DNA of 51,287 bases from an uncultured Bacteroidales bacterium (lineage in GTDB: Bacteria; Bacteroidota; Bacteroidia; Bacteroidales; UBA932), in NCBI GenBank assembly GCA_934691625.1, contig CAKUTA010000016.1, positions 1 to 51,287 of the forward strand, written 5' to 3'. The stretch's first letter is position 1. Every line of letters begins with the position of its first letter. Under the pieces are notes generated by a model. That model ran no database searches. It had not been told where the DNA came from and saw nothing but the letters and a program-made list of their open reading frames with translations. Below are positions 17,086-25,623 of the stretch, piece after piece. The translations under genes and the position numbers were made by a program.

Positions 17086-17628
17086 CTATGGCATATCGAC
17101 AAGAACGGGGGTGTGACCGCAGGCGGGGAGGAAACGGTCGAGAAGGTCGGATTTTTTCAGTTTCATGAAACATGTAGCCGTGCCGTCAGTGCAGCAGTAG
17201 TCCTCGCCGTCAAGCACGTCCTTATCAATGATGAAGTTAACATCACGCGCGGAATCCAGGCACGCACTCAGCACAGTCGTTGCGCCATGTTCCGTTCCAG
17301 CAATCTCCATAAGTTTCTCTGCCGATGCGAAAGAAACACGCGGTATGCCCAGAGCATGACCGAAATCCCTGGTTACAAACGGCTTGTCATCACGGGTGAC
17401 GTACAGATAGAATATTGTCTGCTGCCTGTTGCATAGAAATATGCTCTTCACGATACGCCCTCCGATCACCTTATCAATATTCTGGCAGTCCTCCATAGTT
17501 ATGCCAGGGTCAGTATCCACGCGCTCGAACGGGATGCCCAGCTCCGCCAGCTTTTCATACACCTTCTTCTGCAGCGGCGTCGAAAATGTCCCCGGAGCTG
17601 TCGTCTTAACCTCACTAACGTAAAACAT
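17086..17628 (-). CDS. YbaK/ProX-family aminoacyl-tRNA deacylase
   Basis: This 180-residue protein matches the YbaK/EbsC fold: a PrdX/ProXp-like N-terminus (STPLQKKVYEKLAELGIPFE), DTDPGITMEDC, the conserved Lys in RIVKSIFLCN, then FVTRDFGHALG and a Gly-Thr-rich loop EHGATTVLSA. Relatives hydrolyse mischarged Ala-tRNA(Pro) or Cys-tRNA(Pro). The start at 17628 overlaps the stop of the C45 hydrolase gene by 14 nt, so it is transcribed with the lipid cluster. A housekeeping editing enzyme here may simply be a passenger, but the tight overlap raises the possibility that it acts on a thioester or acyl intermediate; that is speculation. Confidence 0.88.
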   Translation of the reverse strand: MFYVSEVKTTAPGTFSTPLQKKVYEKLAELGIPFERVDTDPGITMEDCQNIDKVIGGRIVKSIFLCNRQQTIFYLYVTRDDKPFVTRDFGHALGIPRVSFASAEKLMEIAGTEHGATTVLSACLDSARDVNFIIDKDVLDGEDYCCTDGTATCFMKLKKSDLLDRFLPACGHTPVLVDMP

Positions 17629-19303
17629 TGCTTAACTTATTTTCAATATATTGTCTTTCTGAAAGTTTCATCGGCATTGACAATGCCCTGCGCCAATAGG
17701 CGGCCGCTTCCTCCCTACGGCCCGAAGACAGGCAGCAGTCGCCTGCCACGTTATAGGCGTTGTAGTATAGGGAGTCAAGAGAGACGAACAGCCTCAATGA
17801 ATCATCAGGCACGGCATGCCCGGTATGTGACGCCCGCTGCATGGAAGGAAGCATACTCTTGAATTTCAGCACATTCTGAAAATCCGCAGTATTCATGAAC
17901 GGATCGGCAGGAATCTCTTCCTCCGCCAGCTGTATATCTGAAGAAAAGTCTGAACGGAACACCTCATCAAGGTCGTAGCAGACAAAACGCCCGCATTGCC
18001 ATGGACCCGCAGACACCCATATCTTCCTTTCCGCAGGGCGGAAAATCACGGAATGCATGGCAAGCAGCTGGTTCACTGCCAACTCATTGCAATACCCTAT
18101 CTGCTCCCCGTCCAGTCCCCTGGTGTCACGCAGGATCTTTGCTGCAACGGCAGGAGTAACTTTCCCTGCCGAATCCAGCAGCTCCCTCACACGGCGGAAG
18201 CGCTGCATGCTGTCCGACATCCTGATATTCTCCACATTGACAGGATTATCCTTAAAATAATCTGACTGATAATGATTTGCACAAACTATACCGGTAACAG
18301 ACGGATCCTTGGCGGCAGGGTCATACAACGCCATGGCCGACGGTGTCTTCTCTATTATCGCAGCACGCCCGTCCGCCACAGAGCTTACAAGAATGGACTC
18401 GGACACGAAAGTCCTGTACTCCCCTGCTATACGCAAGGCATCATCTATACTTGAGGAATATTGCAGGATTTTCTTTGTCAGTATGGAAATAGGTGTGGCA
18501 GACATCGTAGGCGTCTCAAGTTTTGACGCATTGATCGTAACAGTCAGCCCCTCTGTATTCATTCCGGACAATACGCCGAGCATGCCCGGCCATGTAACCG
18601 ACACGAATGCACACCCGGAATCAGGCTTCTCGAAAAGTACAAGCTTGTTGCGAGAGAACTCCTCACCCATGTAGAAATCAAAGTTTCTGCCGACAATCAG
18701 GGCAGAGTCAGCCGAGCTCTTGCCCCAGGCGGCAAATGAAGTGCAGCCGACCAGCATATAGTCCTGCATCACGTGACCGATGTCGTGGGCGGAATGATAC
18801 TGCATCTGCCGTTCATAAGGATTCCCGAAATCATCGAACTCATGTGTACATGACGCGGACATGGCCTTTATCTCCTGCCTGTATTCCAGCGGGACGCTCC
18901 GCCCGAGACGCCTGTTGAAAATCGTGATGAAATAATGCAGAAAGCTGCGGTATAGCTTATCAGGGACCATCTCGAAAAGCTTGTCCGTAAATGCTTTCTC
19001 CTGGGCATACAGCAGCCCAGGCGCCAGCTTGCCGATAGCCTCGCCGCGCTCCAGAGGAGAGCCTGAGACCTTCATTTCCCAGAGTCCGTCAGCACCAAGC
19101 CTCAATGCATTGCCATTCCAAGTCCTCAGGCTGTCCGACACCTGCACAGCCTCCCCCTCTGAAGGGACAAACTCAGGTTCGCCAAGATCGGCTGTCGAAT
19201 GCAGGAGAATGCAGACTGTAACAAGGCACAGCACGATCGCCAGGATTCCGGCAAGCATCCACATTACGGTCTTCATGACCGCTTTCAAGACACGCGCAAT
19301 CAT
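17615..19303 (-). CDS. C45-type autoproteolytic acyltransferase/hydrolase (Ntn-hydrolase), membrane-anchored
   Basis: This 562-residue protein has an N-terminal membrane segment (about 12-34) and an Ntn-hydrolase domain of the acyl-CoA:6-aminopenicillanate acyltransferase (C45) family. The predicted autocleavage and catalytic residue is Cys187 in LVGCTSFAAWG, followed by the family signature ALIVGRNFDFYMG (201-213) and GMNTEGLTVTINASK. The C-terminal 100 residues are predicted helical. Proteins of this type recur in flexirubin and aryl-polyene clusters, where they are thought to transfer or hydrolyse an acyl/amide bond on the periplasmic side; the reaction has not been shown for this gene. 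Its ATG overlaps the stop of the MMPL fusion (ATGA at 19300-19303). Full length, no lesion seen. Confidence 0.85.
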   Translation of the reverse strand: MIARVLKAVMKTVMWMLAGILAIVLCLVTVCILLHSTADLGEPEFVPSEGEAVQVSDSLRTWNGNALRLGADGLWEMKVSGSPLERGEAIGKLAPGLLYAQEKAFTDKLFEMVPDKLYRSFLHYFITIFNRRLGRSVPLEYRQEIKAMSASCTHEFDDFGNPYERQMQYHSAHDIGHVMQDYMLVGCTSFAAWGKSSADSALIVGRNFDFYMGEEFSRNKLVLFEKPDSGCAFVSVTWPGMLGVLSGMNTEGLTVTINASKLETPTMSATPISILTKKILQYSSSIDDALRIAGEYRTFVSESILVSSVADGRAAIIEKTPSAMALYDPAAKDPSVTGIVCANHYQSDYFKDNPVNVENIRMSDSMQRFRRVRELLDSAGKVTPAVAAKILRDTRGLDGEQIGYCNELAVNQLLAMHSVIFRPAERKIWVSAGPWQCGRFVCYDLDEVFRSDFSSDIQLAEEEIPADPFMNTADFQNVLKFKSMLPSMQRASHTGHAVPDDSLRLFVSLDSLYYNAYNVAGDCCLSSGRREEAAAYWRRALSMPMKLSERQYIENKLSNVLR

Positions 19304-22300
19304 TTCCGTTTCAATATATAGAATGTATTTGACGTCACCTCATCATTGGCCCTGACAGACATCTCCAGCCCCGCTGCGGAAGCGATTTCAGCCATTCCTG
19401 AGTGTGATATGAAATGCAGCTCGCCGGCGGTACGGTTAAATGCCAGGATCCGTGTCGAGAACACTTCGCTCAATGCCGTCACCTTCTGCCCTCCGGCATT
19501 TTCGGCATCGGAGTCTCGCACCAGGATAAGACCTCCAGGAAGCAGCTTTCCAGCACATCGGCTTATCAATGCAGACTGGGCGTCAGGGCTCATATAGTGC
19601 AGCATGTCGCTGAGCACGAAAGCATTGCTTTCAGGAAGCCCGCACCTGGAGACATCCTCGCAGCGGAACTGCAGCTGCGGAAGGTTCTTCAACAGCCAGC
19701 TGTTCTGCGCCACTGCTATCTTCTCCTCATCATAGTCTATTCCCAGGATTCTACGTTCCGGACAGTACATCGACAACATGAAATCCAGCTGTCCCATTCC
19801 GCATCCGAGATCCGTAATGATGCCTTCGCGCGGCAGTATTTCATTGAAATATGCATAGTCATGCTCCATCCTTGTCTTCACCTTCACATACCATTCTGTC
19901 ACAGGACCTTTGTAGATATATGAAGATATCAGCGCCTTCCGGAAATACGGGTTAAGCGGACTGTCATATTTCATGCACAATGCCGCATATTCATTCTTCA
20001 CTATCCTGGTGACATCTGCCGCCAGCTCGTGATACTCGACTCCGGCAGCAGGGAGAGGGGTCAGGACCCGCGTCACGGAGATGCCCTCGAACATATTGAA
20101 TCCCTGATTCTTCGGTGCAATGCGCCAGTTCCCGTAGAACACTACAGGGATGACAGGGACTCCAGCATGGGAAGCCAGATAGAATGCCCCTTTATGAAAA
20201 CGCCGTATCCTACCGTCAAGAGAACGTGTCCCTTCAGGGAATATGGCAAGGCACCACCCGTCGGCGGCATCGCGATGCAGCAGTTCAAGGGATTTGTCAT
20301 AGCCATCAGAGCGGCTGTAATATCCCAGGAATCTGGATATTGCGCCGAAAAGCGGGGACTTCAGAACCCAGTCTGCCACCATGAACTTCACCTTCGGGAA
20401 TGTCGCCAGAATCATTATTATGTCCAGCGAGGACTGATGGTTGGCTACAATGACACCAGCATCTCCACGCCACTGGCGTATGCGCTTTCCATCAGGACCC
20501 GTACGCTCAGGATGGATAAATGCCGCATATCCTACAAGCCATCTGCACGCACGGTGAAGCATCCATCCTATAGCCGTCTGCCGTTTCAGCCTGCTGACAG
20601 GAACCAGCATGGCCATAAGGCTCAGCAGCATGATCAATGCACTGCCGACTACTGGCGGAATATAGAATATGACATCGCGCAGGACAGCCCATATTGTGAA
20701 CGGAGGACGCCCCTGCGAAGTAGGTTTAGTTACGAATGCATTGAAAATCACCGGCTCAGCCGTATATGCGACAAGCACCACAGCCAGCATGCCGAGGATA
20801 GTGATGATGGCGATGGAATGGAGTGCCGGATGACGTGCGAAAACCAGAGCCCCGATACCCACGACCATCGTGAACGCCGAGAAGAAAATCGCGGTCTTGT
20901 GAGGGTCCAGCAGCTTCTTTCCTGTCTTGTACCTGTACAGCAGGCCTTCCATGATGAATATGCTGAAATCGTCGCCCATACCGAAGATGAATGTGGAGAG
21001 AATGATGTTCACGATATTGAACTGGACTCCCAGGAATCCCATTATTCCAGTGATTAGGATCCAGCTTATAGCCATCGGAAGGAAGCTGAGCAATGCCAGC
21101 TCCAGCCTGCCGTACGAAATCCATAGCACGAAAAATATCAGGAACGAGGATATGAAAAGTATGAGGTAGAAATCATTGTTAATGCCCTCTGCAGCCTTTC
21201 CTGCGAAATACCCCTGATCGAAAATCACCACATCATGATCATCTACGAAGCGGCTGTACACATCATCCACATCGTCCTTGTCCATCTTGACCTGCGTGAT
21301 GAACATCTTCAGGTCATCTGACGAGCCGACCCAGCTCGTGAAAGCTTCAGGTACGGCACTGCCCCCGAAATAATCCAGCGGCTCATACCTTCTGGAAAGA
21401 CGTTCCAGCGCATTGTCGAAAGCATCCTCCCGGAAGCCGTATTTCAATGCAGCCTGATGGACTTCCAGTGTCAATGTTTCAATGCGTTCAGCAGTCCACC
21501 AGCTGTTCCACTTTTCTATCCTCTCCTTCTGCTCGTCCGGCCCGCAGATAAACGAGCCTCCGTCCGCATAGCTCTCCACAAGTCCTTCAGCACACAGCGT
21601 GTCCAGCCTTGCCAGTGTATTTCCATAAGCCTTATATGCATCCTCGGCTGTTTTTCCCACACTTACGAACATCACCGTCTTCGAACTGTCCGAATTTCCG
21701 GCAGTCAATATCTGCTCCGCTTCTTTCAGCTTCGGCTCCCACCATGTCAGCCCCATCATATCGCTTTCGAATCCAACCCTGGTGGACATATAGGCGCATG
21801 CCACCGCAAGGATCAGCAATGCCCATTTTAGCCACTTGTTCCTGTCGAACGGATATGAGCTGATTTTCTCGATACCTCTGAGCACCCGTCCCTCTCTCAG
21901 ATCCGCCTGCCCGGCAAGAAACTGCGGAAGAAAAATCAGACAGAAAAGCATTGTCCCGACCAATGTCAATGCCGCGAACAGGCCGAAGTCCTGCAGCAGG
22001 CGCGAGGATGTGAACAGCAGTCCCGCGAATGCTCCCACTGTAGTTATACTTCCTATTATCAGAGGGTTGCACAGCTCCTCCAGAAGCTGCGGCACGGTAT
22101 GTACATAATTCTGATGTGCAAGCAGATGTATCGAGTAGCTGAGCGCAATGCCCATTATGGCCGCCCCCGCCCCGACTGCTATGCCTGAGATGCTTCCACG
22201 TATGAGCCATGCCATCGCCAATGCGAAAACGGCACCATACAGCACCGGGCACAATATCAGGAATATGGAGCGCTTGCGCTTGAATACCGCGAGAATGAAG

Positions 22301-23163
22301 AGGATTATGACTATAAGCGCTGCAAACGATGTGGAATATGTGTCCCTTTTTATCTGCCTGGCATTGTACACGCTCATTGCTGGTCCGCCGAAATAGTGGA
22401 TCCTGACGGAAGGAAACTCTCTGGAGAGTGTATCCAGAGAATTGTCTATCACGCTGATAAGCTCATCGTTACGTCCCGTTTCCCCAGACGCGAATGTCGG
22501 CTCTATGAACGCAAGCATTGTCCTGCCGTCTGGCGTGAACACATGTCCGGAGCGGATCACATAGTCTGTCGCAGGGTTCAGCTGCGCTGTCCGGGACAGG
22601 ACACTTCCGCCTATCGCCAGAGGGTCCGCCATGATATAGTCCTTCATTGCGAAGCCTGCCGGGGAGATCAGATTCACATAGTCCGTCATTATTGCGGAGT
22701 CCACAGCCGCCGGAGAATCCAGCTCGGCAAGGCGCCTGTAGTCCTGGTCCTCCATGAATTCAGGAAGATGGTCCAGAACGAAGTTTATCATTCCTGCAGC
22801 ATCCGCCTGCCTTATCTGCCCTGTGTATTTGTCTATGATTTTATCCGCCTCTCCCCTGTCCAGAAGTTCCTCCAGCCTGTCCGACGCGGCATAAAGGCTA
22901 CCAAGAGCCCCTCCTGACGGGACATCTGACGTATCCCGGGCATTGAACATCACGATTATCTTGTCGCTGACCTTCAGGTGCGCGAATACGTCCGCCATGT
23001 TCGAGGTATTCTTCGATGACGGGAAGAAAGACGTGATATTCTCCTCGAAGCTTATGCGCGATGCCATGAGGACAAGCAGCGCAATGGACGAGATCATGGA
23101 TATCCAGAAAGCCGTCCTATGGCTTCTGAACCAGTAATACAGACGTATGAATAATCTAGACAT
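19300..23163 (-). CDS. MMPL/RND exporter fused to PlsC acyltransferase and SAM methyltransferase
   Basis: One 1287-residue polypeptide with three modules. Residues 1-860 form an MMPL transporter: a TM near 18-35, a periplasmic loop, a block of five to six TMs (280-415), a second loop, a second block (665-855) and GMGDDFSIFIMEG (728-740). Residues about 870-1060 form a PlsC-type lysophospholipid acyltransferase with NHQSSLD (908-914) and FPEGTRS (975-981). Residues about 1100-1287 form a class I methyltransferase with DLGCGMGQLD (1118-1127), GIDYDEEKIA and LSDMLHY. No stop or frameshift separates them. The start is the ATG at 23163; the frame is open to 23268, but the conserved hydrophobic N-terminus begins here and the GT2 gene stop (23156) overlaps it. 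It probably modifies and exports the cluster lipid in one complex. Confidence 0.92.
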   Translation of the reverse strand: MSRLFIRLYYWFRSHRTAFWISMISSIALLVLMASRISFEENITSFFPSSKNTSNMADVFAHLKVSDKIIVMFNARDTSDVPSGGALGSLYAASDRLEELLDRGEADKIIDKYTGQIRQADAAGMINFVLDHLPEFMEDQDYRRLAELDSPAAVDSAIMTDYVNLISPAGFAMKDYIMADPLAIGGSVLSRTAQLNPATDYVIRSGHVFTPDGRTMLAFIEPTFASGETGRNDELISVIDNSLDTLSREFPSVRIHYFGGPAMSVYNARQIKRDTYSTSFAALIVIILFILAVFKRKRSIFLILCPVLYGAVFALAMAWLIRGSISGIAVGAGAAIMGIALSYSIHLLAHQNYVHTVPQLLEELCNPLIIGSITTVGAFAGLLFTSSRLLQDFGLFAALTLVGTMLFCLIFLPQFLAGQADLREGRVLRGIEKISSYPFDRNKWLKWALLILAVACAYMSTRVGFESDMMGLTWWEPKLKEAEQILTAGNSDSSKTVMFVSVGKTAEDAYKAYGNTLARLDTLCAEGLVESYADGGSFICGPDEQKERIEKWNSWWTAERIETLTLEVHQAALKYGFREDAFDNALERLSRRYEPLDYFGGSAVPEAFTSWVGSSDDLKMFITQVKMDKDDVDDVYSRFVDDHDVVIFDQGYFAGKAAEGINNDFYLILFISSFLIFFVLWISYGRLELALLSFLPMAISWILITGIMGFLGVQFNIVNIILSTFIFGMGDDFSIFIMEGLLYRYKTGKKLLDPHKTAIFFSAFTMVVGIGALVFARHPALHSIAIITILGMLAVVLVAYTAEPVIFNAFVTKPTSQGRPPFTIWAVLRDVIFYIPPVVGSALIMLLSLMAMLVPVSRLKRQTAIGWMLHRACRWLVGYAAFIHPERTGPDGKRIRQWRGDAGVIVANHQSSLDIIMILATFPKVKFMVADWVLKSPLFGAISRFLGYYSRSDGYDKSLELLHRDAADGWCLAIFPEGTRSLDGRIRRFHKGAFYLASHAGVPVIPVVFYGNWRIAPKNQGFNMFEGISVTRVLTPLPAAGVEYHELAADVTRIVKNEYAALCMKYDSPLNPYFRKALISSYIYKGPVTEWYVKVKTRMEHDYAYFNEILPREGIITDLGCGMGQLDFMLSMYCPERRILGIDYDEEKIAVAQNSWLLKNLPQLQFRCEDVSRCGLPESNAFVLSDMLHYMSPDAQSALISRCAGKLLPGGLILVRDSDAENAGGQKVTALSEVFSTRILAFNRTAGELHFISHSGMAEIASAAGLEMSVRANDEVTSNTFYILKRK

Positions 23164-24364
23164 CTTCTTCTGTTTTAGCAGGATGGCGGAAAACTGAAAG
23201 CAGCAGTATCGACACTGCCCAGCACAGCGCTGCAAGAGCCAGCCCGAAGACAATGCTTCCGAGAACATACTGGAGCAGCATATTGCCTACGGATGAAAGG
23301 CTTATCTGGTCGAATGCCACGGCTACCGGCTGCCCAAGCATCTTGCAGCCTGTCCAGTAGCCACCGAATATAATGAAAGGTATGAGCGGCGGAAGGCTTA
23401 TGTTCGCCGACACCAGCGTTATCACCTTATTCAGTCTGAAAAGATGTGCCAATGTGAATGCACATATCATCTGATATCCCCAGATAGGCATCACCCCCAT
23501 AAAGACTCCGAAACCGATCGCTGCCGCAATGCGGGCATTGCTCTCCGGAGAGTGGATTATATTCCTGTCAATGAAGGCCCTGATATTTGTCCACGTAAGC
23601 TTGCGGCAGAAATTCACCGGCCAGCGCCACAGCAGACAATACAGGACAAGCAAAGTGTTCAGGATACTGATCTTCGTGAAGTCCCTCAATGGTCTGAAAT
23701 GCGATACACGCTCTCCTTCAGGGGGATAATAGACCCTGACAGGTACATTCCTCACCTCCACGCCTTTCCATGCCGAGAACACAAGCATCTCCAGTTCAAA
23801 CTCATAGCCCCCAGTAAGAAGATGTGAGCTGATGCTGATACGGTCAAGCGGATATGCGCGGAATCCCGACTGGGTATCTGACAGCCTTATCCCTGTCTCC
23901 AGCCTGAACCAGAAATTGGAGAAGCGGTTAGCAAATGTATTCTTGCCAGGCATTCTTTCCGCCTGGAGATTTCTGGCGCCCACAAGCAATGCGTCCGGAT
24001 TCTGCTCAATGGCATCTGCAAACACGGGAATATCAGAAGGATAGTGCTGTCCATCCGAGTCAATGGTTATGGCATGCCTGAACCCGAGGCGCACAGCATA
24101 CGCCAGACCGCATTGCAACGCAACTCCCTTTCCGCGGTTACGGTCCTGATGTAATGAAAGAATCTGTTCCCCGAAAGAGCTGATGATCCCGGCGGTGTCA
24201 TCTGTACTGCCGTCATTGACCACTATCACGTCAGAGCAATAATGCAGCACTTCCCCGATAACACTGCCCAATGTACCGGCATTGTTATATGTCGGGATTA
24301 TGACGCAGCAGCGGAGAGCCTTTAGCCGGCCGAGGCATGCATTATCTTCAGCCGTCACGTTCAT
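23156..24364 (-). CDS. GT2 glycosyltransferase fused to DUF2062 membrane domain
   Basis: This 402-residue protein joins a GT-A family 2 glycosyltransferase (about 17-240) to a DUF2062 domain (about 265-395). The transferase shows VIIPTYNNAGTLGSVI, VVNDGSTDDT (48-57), TIDSDGQHYPSD with the metal-binding DxD-like DSD, and GFRAYPLDR as in polyprenyl-phosphate sugar transferases. DUF2062 contains two or three hydrophobic segments (GFGVFMGVMPIWGYQMI and others). The fusion is common in Bacteroidota lipid clusters. A polyprenyl-phosphate mannose/glucose synthase-like or direct lipid glycosylation role is likely. The ATG overlaps the stop of the lipoprotein gene (24361-24364), and its stop overlaps the MMPL fusion start by 8 nt. 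Confidence 0.88.
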   Translation of the reverse strand: MNVTAEDNACLGRLKALRCCVIIPTYNNAGTLGSVIGEVLHYCSDVIVVNDGSTDDTAGIISSFGEQILSLHQDRNRGKGVALQCGLAYAVRLGFRHAITIDSDGQHYPSDIPVFADAIEQNPDALLVGARNLQAERMPGKNTFANRFSNFWFRLETGIRLSDTQSGFRAYPLDRISISSHLLTGGYEFELEMLVFSAWKGVEVRNVPVRVYYPPEGERVSHFRPLRDFTKISILNTLLVLYCLLWRWPVNFCRKLTWTNIRAFIDRNIIHSPESNARIAAAIGFGVFMGVMPIWGYQMICAFTLAHLFRLNKVITLVSANISLPPLIPFIIFGGYWTGCKMLGQPVAVAFDQISLSSVGNMLLQYVLGSIVFGLALAALCWAVSILLLSVFRHPAKTEEDV

Positions 24365-24756
24365 GGCTTCATCGTTTTTCGCAGCTTCATTGCAAGGAAT
24401 GAGGCGAATGCATTTCCCGACAGCGGCTCCGCAACATAGTTCATTGTATATGAATCACTTGTCAATGTCATGTCGAAAAGCGTCATGCCGAAATAAGTGG
24501 TTCCGACCGCACGTACAGTGCCAGGTTCTACAGGTCTTGTCACCATGACTCCAGAGAGTTCTCGCCGTCCAGCCTTCAGCACGAAGTCGTAAGTTCCTGT
24601 CTGCCGGACATTTTCTGACATTTCAATCTGCGCAGAATCCTCCGTCATTCCGGATTCCGATAACAGAGGGCCGGAGACAAGGAGCCTCGGAAGGCATGAT
24701 GTCGATGCCAATGCCACACTAGCGGACATCAAAAACAGAAGCAGGTATCGTCTCAT
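24361..24756 (-). CDS. small outer-membrane lipoprotein, DUF3261-like position
   Basis: This 131-residue protein starts at the ATG at 24756 (MRRYLLLFLMSASVALASTS then Cys21), a lipoprotein signal peptide. A longer frame to 24816 exists but would bury the signal sequence. The mature part is mostly beta (TGTYDFVLKAGRRELSGVM). In aryl-polyene clusters a small lipoprotein of the DUF3261 type accompanies the MMPL exporter and LolA-like carrier, and this gene occupies that place; I cannot confirm homology by eye. It overlaps the LolA gene by 38 nt upstream and the GT2 gene by 4 nt downstream, so expression is coupled. Confidence 0.7.
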   Translation of the reverse strand: MRRYLLLFLMSASVALASTSCLPRLLVSGPLLSESGMTEDSAQIEMSENVRQTGTYDFVLKAGRRELSGVMVTRPVEPGTVRAVGTTYFGMTLFDMTLTSDSYTMNYVAEPLSGNAFASFLAMKLRKTMKP

Positions 24757-25357
24757 TGAATTTCTTTCCTGAAAAGACATATCCGGTATAGTCAGTCCCG
24801 TTCTCATACATGACAAGCCGGTTTACCGACAGGTCCTTCTTGTCCAGATAGATTTCCATCCTGGCGATATAGCTCTTCACGTTCTGGCTAAGCGGTGTTA
24901 TCGTGATCCTGTAGTCCGATGCGGATTCCTCCACAATGGTCCTGAACCCTGAGCCCATAGCACCCAGATTGCCTGTCATGCAGGCGGTTATAAGCGAGCT
25001 CATCTGATTCATCATAGGATTTCCCTTGGCGCTGACGACCGTGGATTTTCCGTTGCTCACAGTCTTTATCCTGTCTCCGGCGATAGCAATACGGTACTTT
25101 GCAGGAGTCCTGTAGTCAAGGCATATCCTGTCTTCCTTCTGCCAGTAGAATTTACCCTCTGACCTGACCTTGGTGCTGAACACGCTCAGGAACTTCTCCT
25201 GCACGAAATCTGCCTGTATTGATGTAACAGCCGAAGTTCTGGCTATCAGCTCTTTCCTGAACGAAGGAGCGTCCTTCACAGCTCCATATCCGTCCGCCTT
25301 CACCTGCTGCATAACCAGAAGTCCTGCCAGCGCAGCCAATATTATTTTTTTCATCAT
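24719..25357 (-). CDS. LolA-like periplasmic outer-membrane lipid/lipoprotein carrier
   Basis: A 212-residue secreted protein with a short signal peptide (MMKKIILAALAGLLVMQQVKA) and the LolA/LppM half-barrel pattern: TSAVTSIQADFVQEKFLS, EGKFYWQKEDRICLDYRTPAKYRIAIAGDRI, and a C-terminal YTGYVFSGKKFNETIPASVF. The housekeeping LolA is normally not in a lipid cluster, so this copy is probably dedicated to shuttling the cluster product or its lipoprotein across the periplasm together with the MMPL exporter. Met codons at 25357 and 25354 are equally possible starts. A candidate internal promoter (-7 TATATTTG, complement of 25477-25484) lies about 120 nt upstream in the 266-nt gap after the deacetylase gene. 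Confidence 0.85.
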   Translation of the reverse strand: MMKKIILAALAGLLVMQQVKADGYGAVKDAPSFRKELIARTSAVTSIQADFVQEKFLSVFSTKVRSEGKFYWQKEDRICLDYRTPAKYRIAIAGDRIKTVSNGKSTVVSAKGNPMMNQMSSLITACMTGNLGAMGSGFRTIVEESASDYRITITPLSQNVKSYIARMEIYLDKKDLSVNRLVMYENGTDYTGYVFSGKKFNETIPASVFDVR

Positions 25358-25456
25358 TTCGCCTTGTTTCCGGATGGCTGCACAAGCAGCCATTAAAAGT
25401 CACACTAAAGTTTCGCAAACGCCCATGCTCCAAAGCAGCACCCGCTTTCGCGCACT

Positions 25457-25474
25457 TAGAAACTGTTTTGAAAT
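25457..25474. repeat. solo terminal repeat of the MITE family
   Basis: TAGAAACTGTTTTGAAAT matches the end of the 165-bp MITE at 28739-28756 (TAGAAGCTGTTTTGAAAT) at 17 of 18 positions. No second end is found nearby. It lies in the gap before the LolA gene and next to a candidate -7 element. Confidence 0.6.
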
Positions 25475-25476
25475 CA

Positions 25477-25484
25477 CAAATATA
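25477..25484 (-). promoter_or_regulatory. candidate internal promoter for the LolA-to-gltB part
   Basis: The complement of 25477-25484 is TATATTTG, a perfect -7 element. No good TTTG is at the right distance, so this is a weak candidate. Its transcript would begin inside the solo MITE end. Confidence 0.4.
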
Positions 25485-25587
25485 GTGAAACAGCAGCAAA
25501 GTATGAAATGCCGTCACGAGGCGGTGGTCAATGACGCCATCATTGAACATCAAGCACTTACTAATCTCAAAGTACACGCCAATGACA

Positions 25588-25616
25588 TTTGAAATTCATA
25601 ACTCATTGATAATCAA
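25588..25616. repeat. 29-bp repeat, copy 1
   Basis: This segment, running from TTTGAAATT to ATTGATAATCAA, matches 37169-37197 at 25 of 29 positions. The overlapping 13-mer 25583-25595 (TGACATTTGAAAT) also occurs inverted at 37145-37157. Both sit in intergenic gaps and their nature is unknown. Confidence 0.5.
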
Positions 25617-25623
25617 AAGAAAT

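Noticed and set aside
16991..17173. 60-codon minus-strand frame near the PaaK-like gene start
   Set aside because: It overlaps the ends of two real genes and its residues are Arg/Pro-rich, a shadow pattern.
20029..21057. 342-codon open frame on the plus strand
   Set aside because: It is antisense to the middle of the MMPL fusion gene, with a His/Arg-rich composition typical of a shadow frame and no domain.
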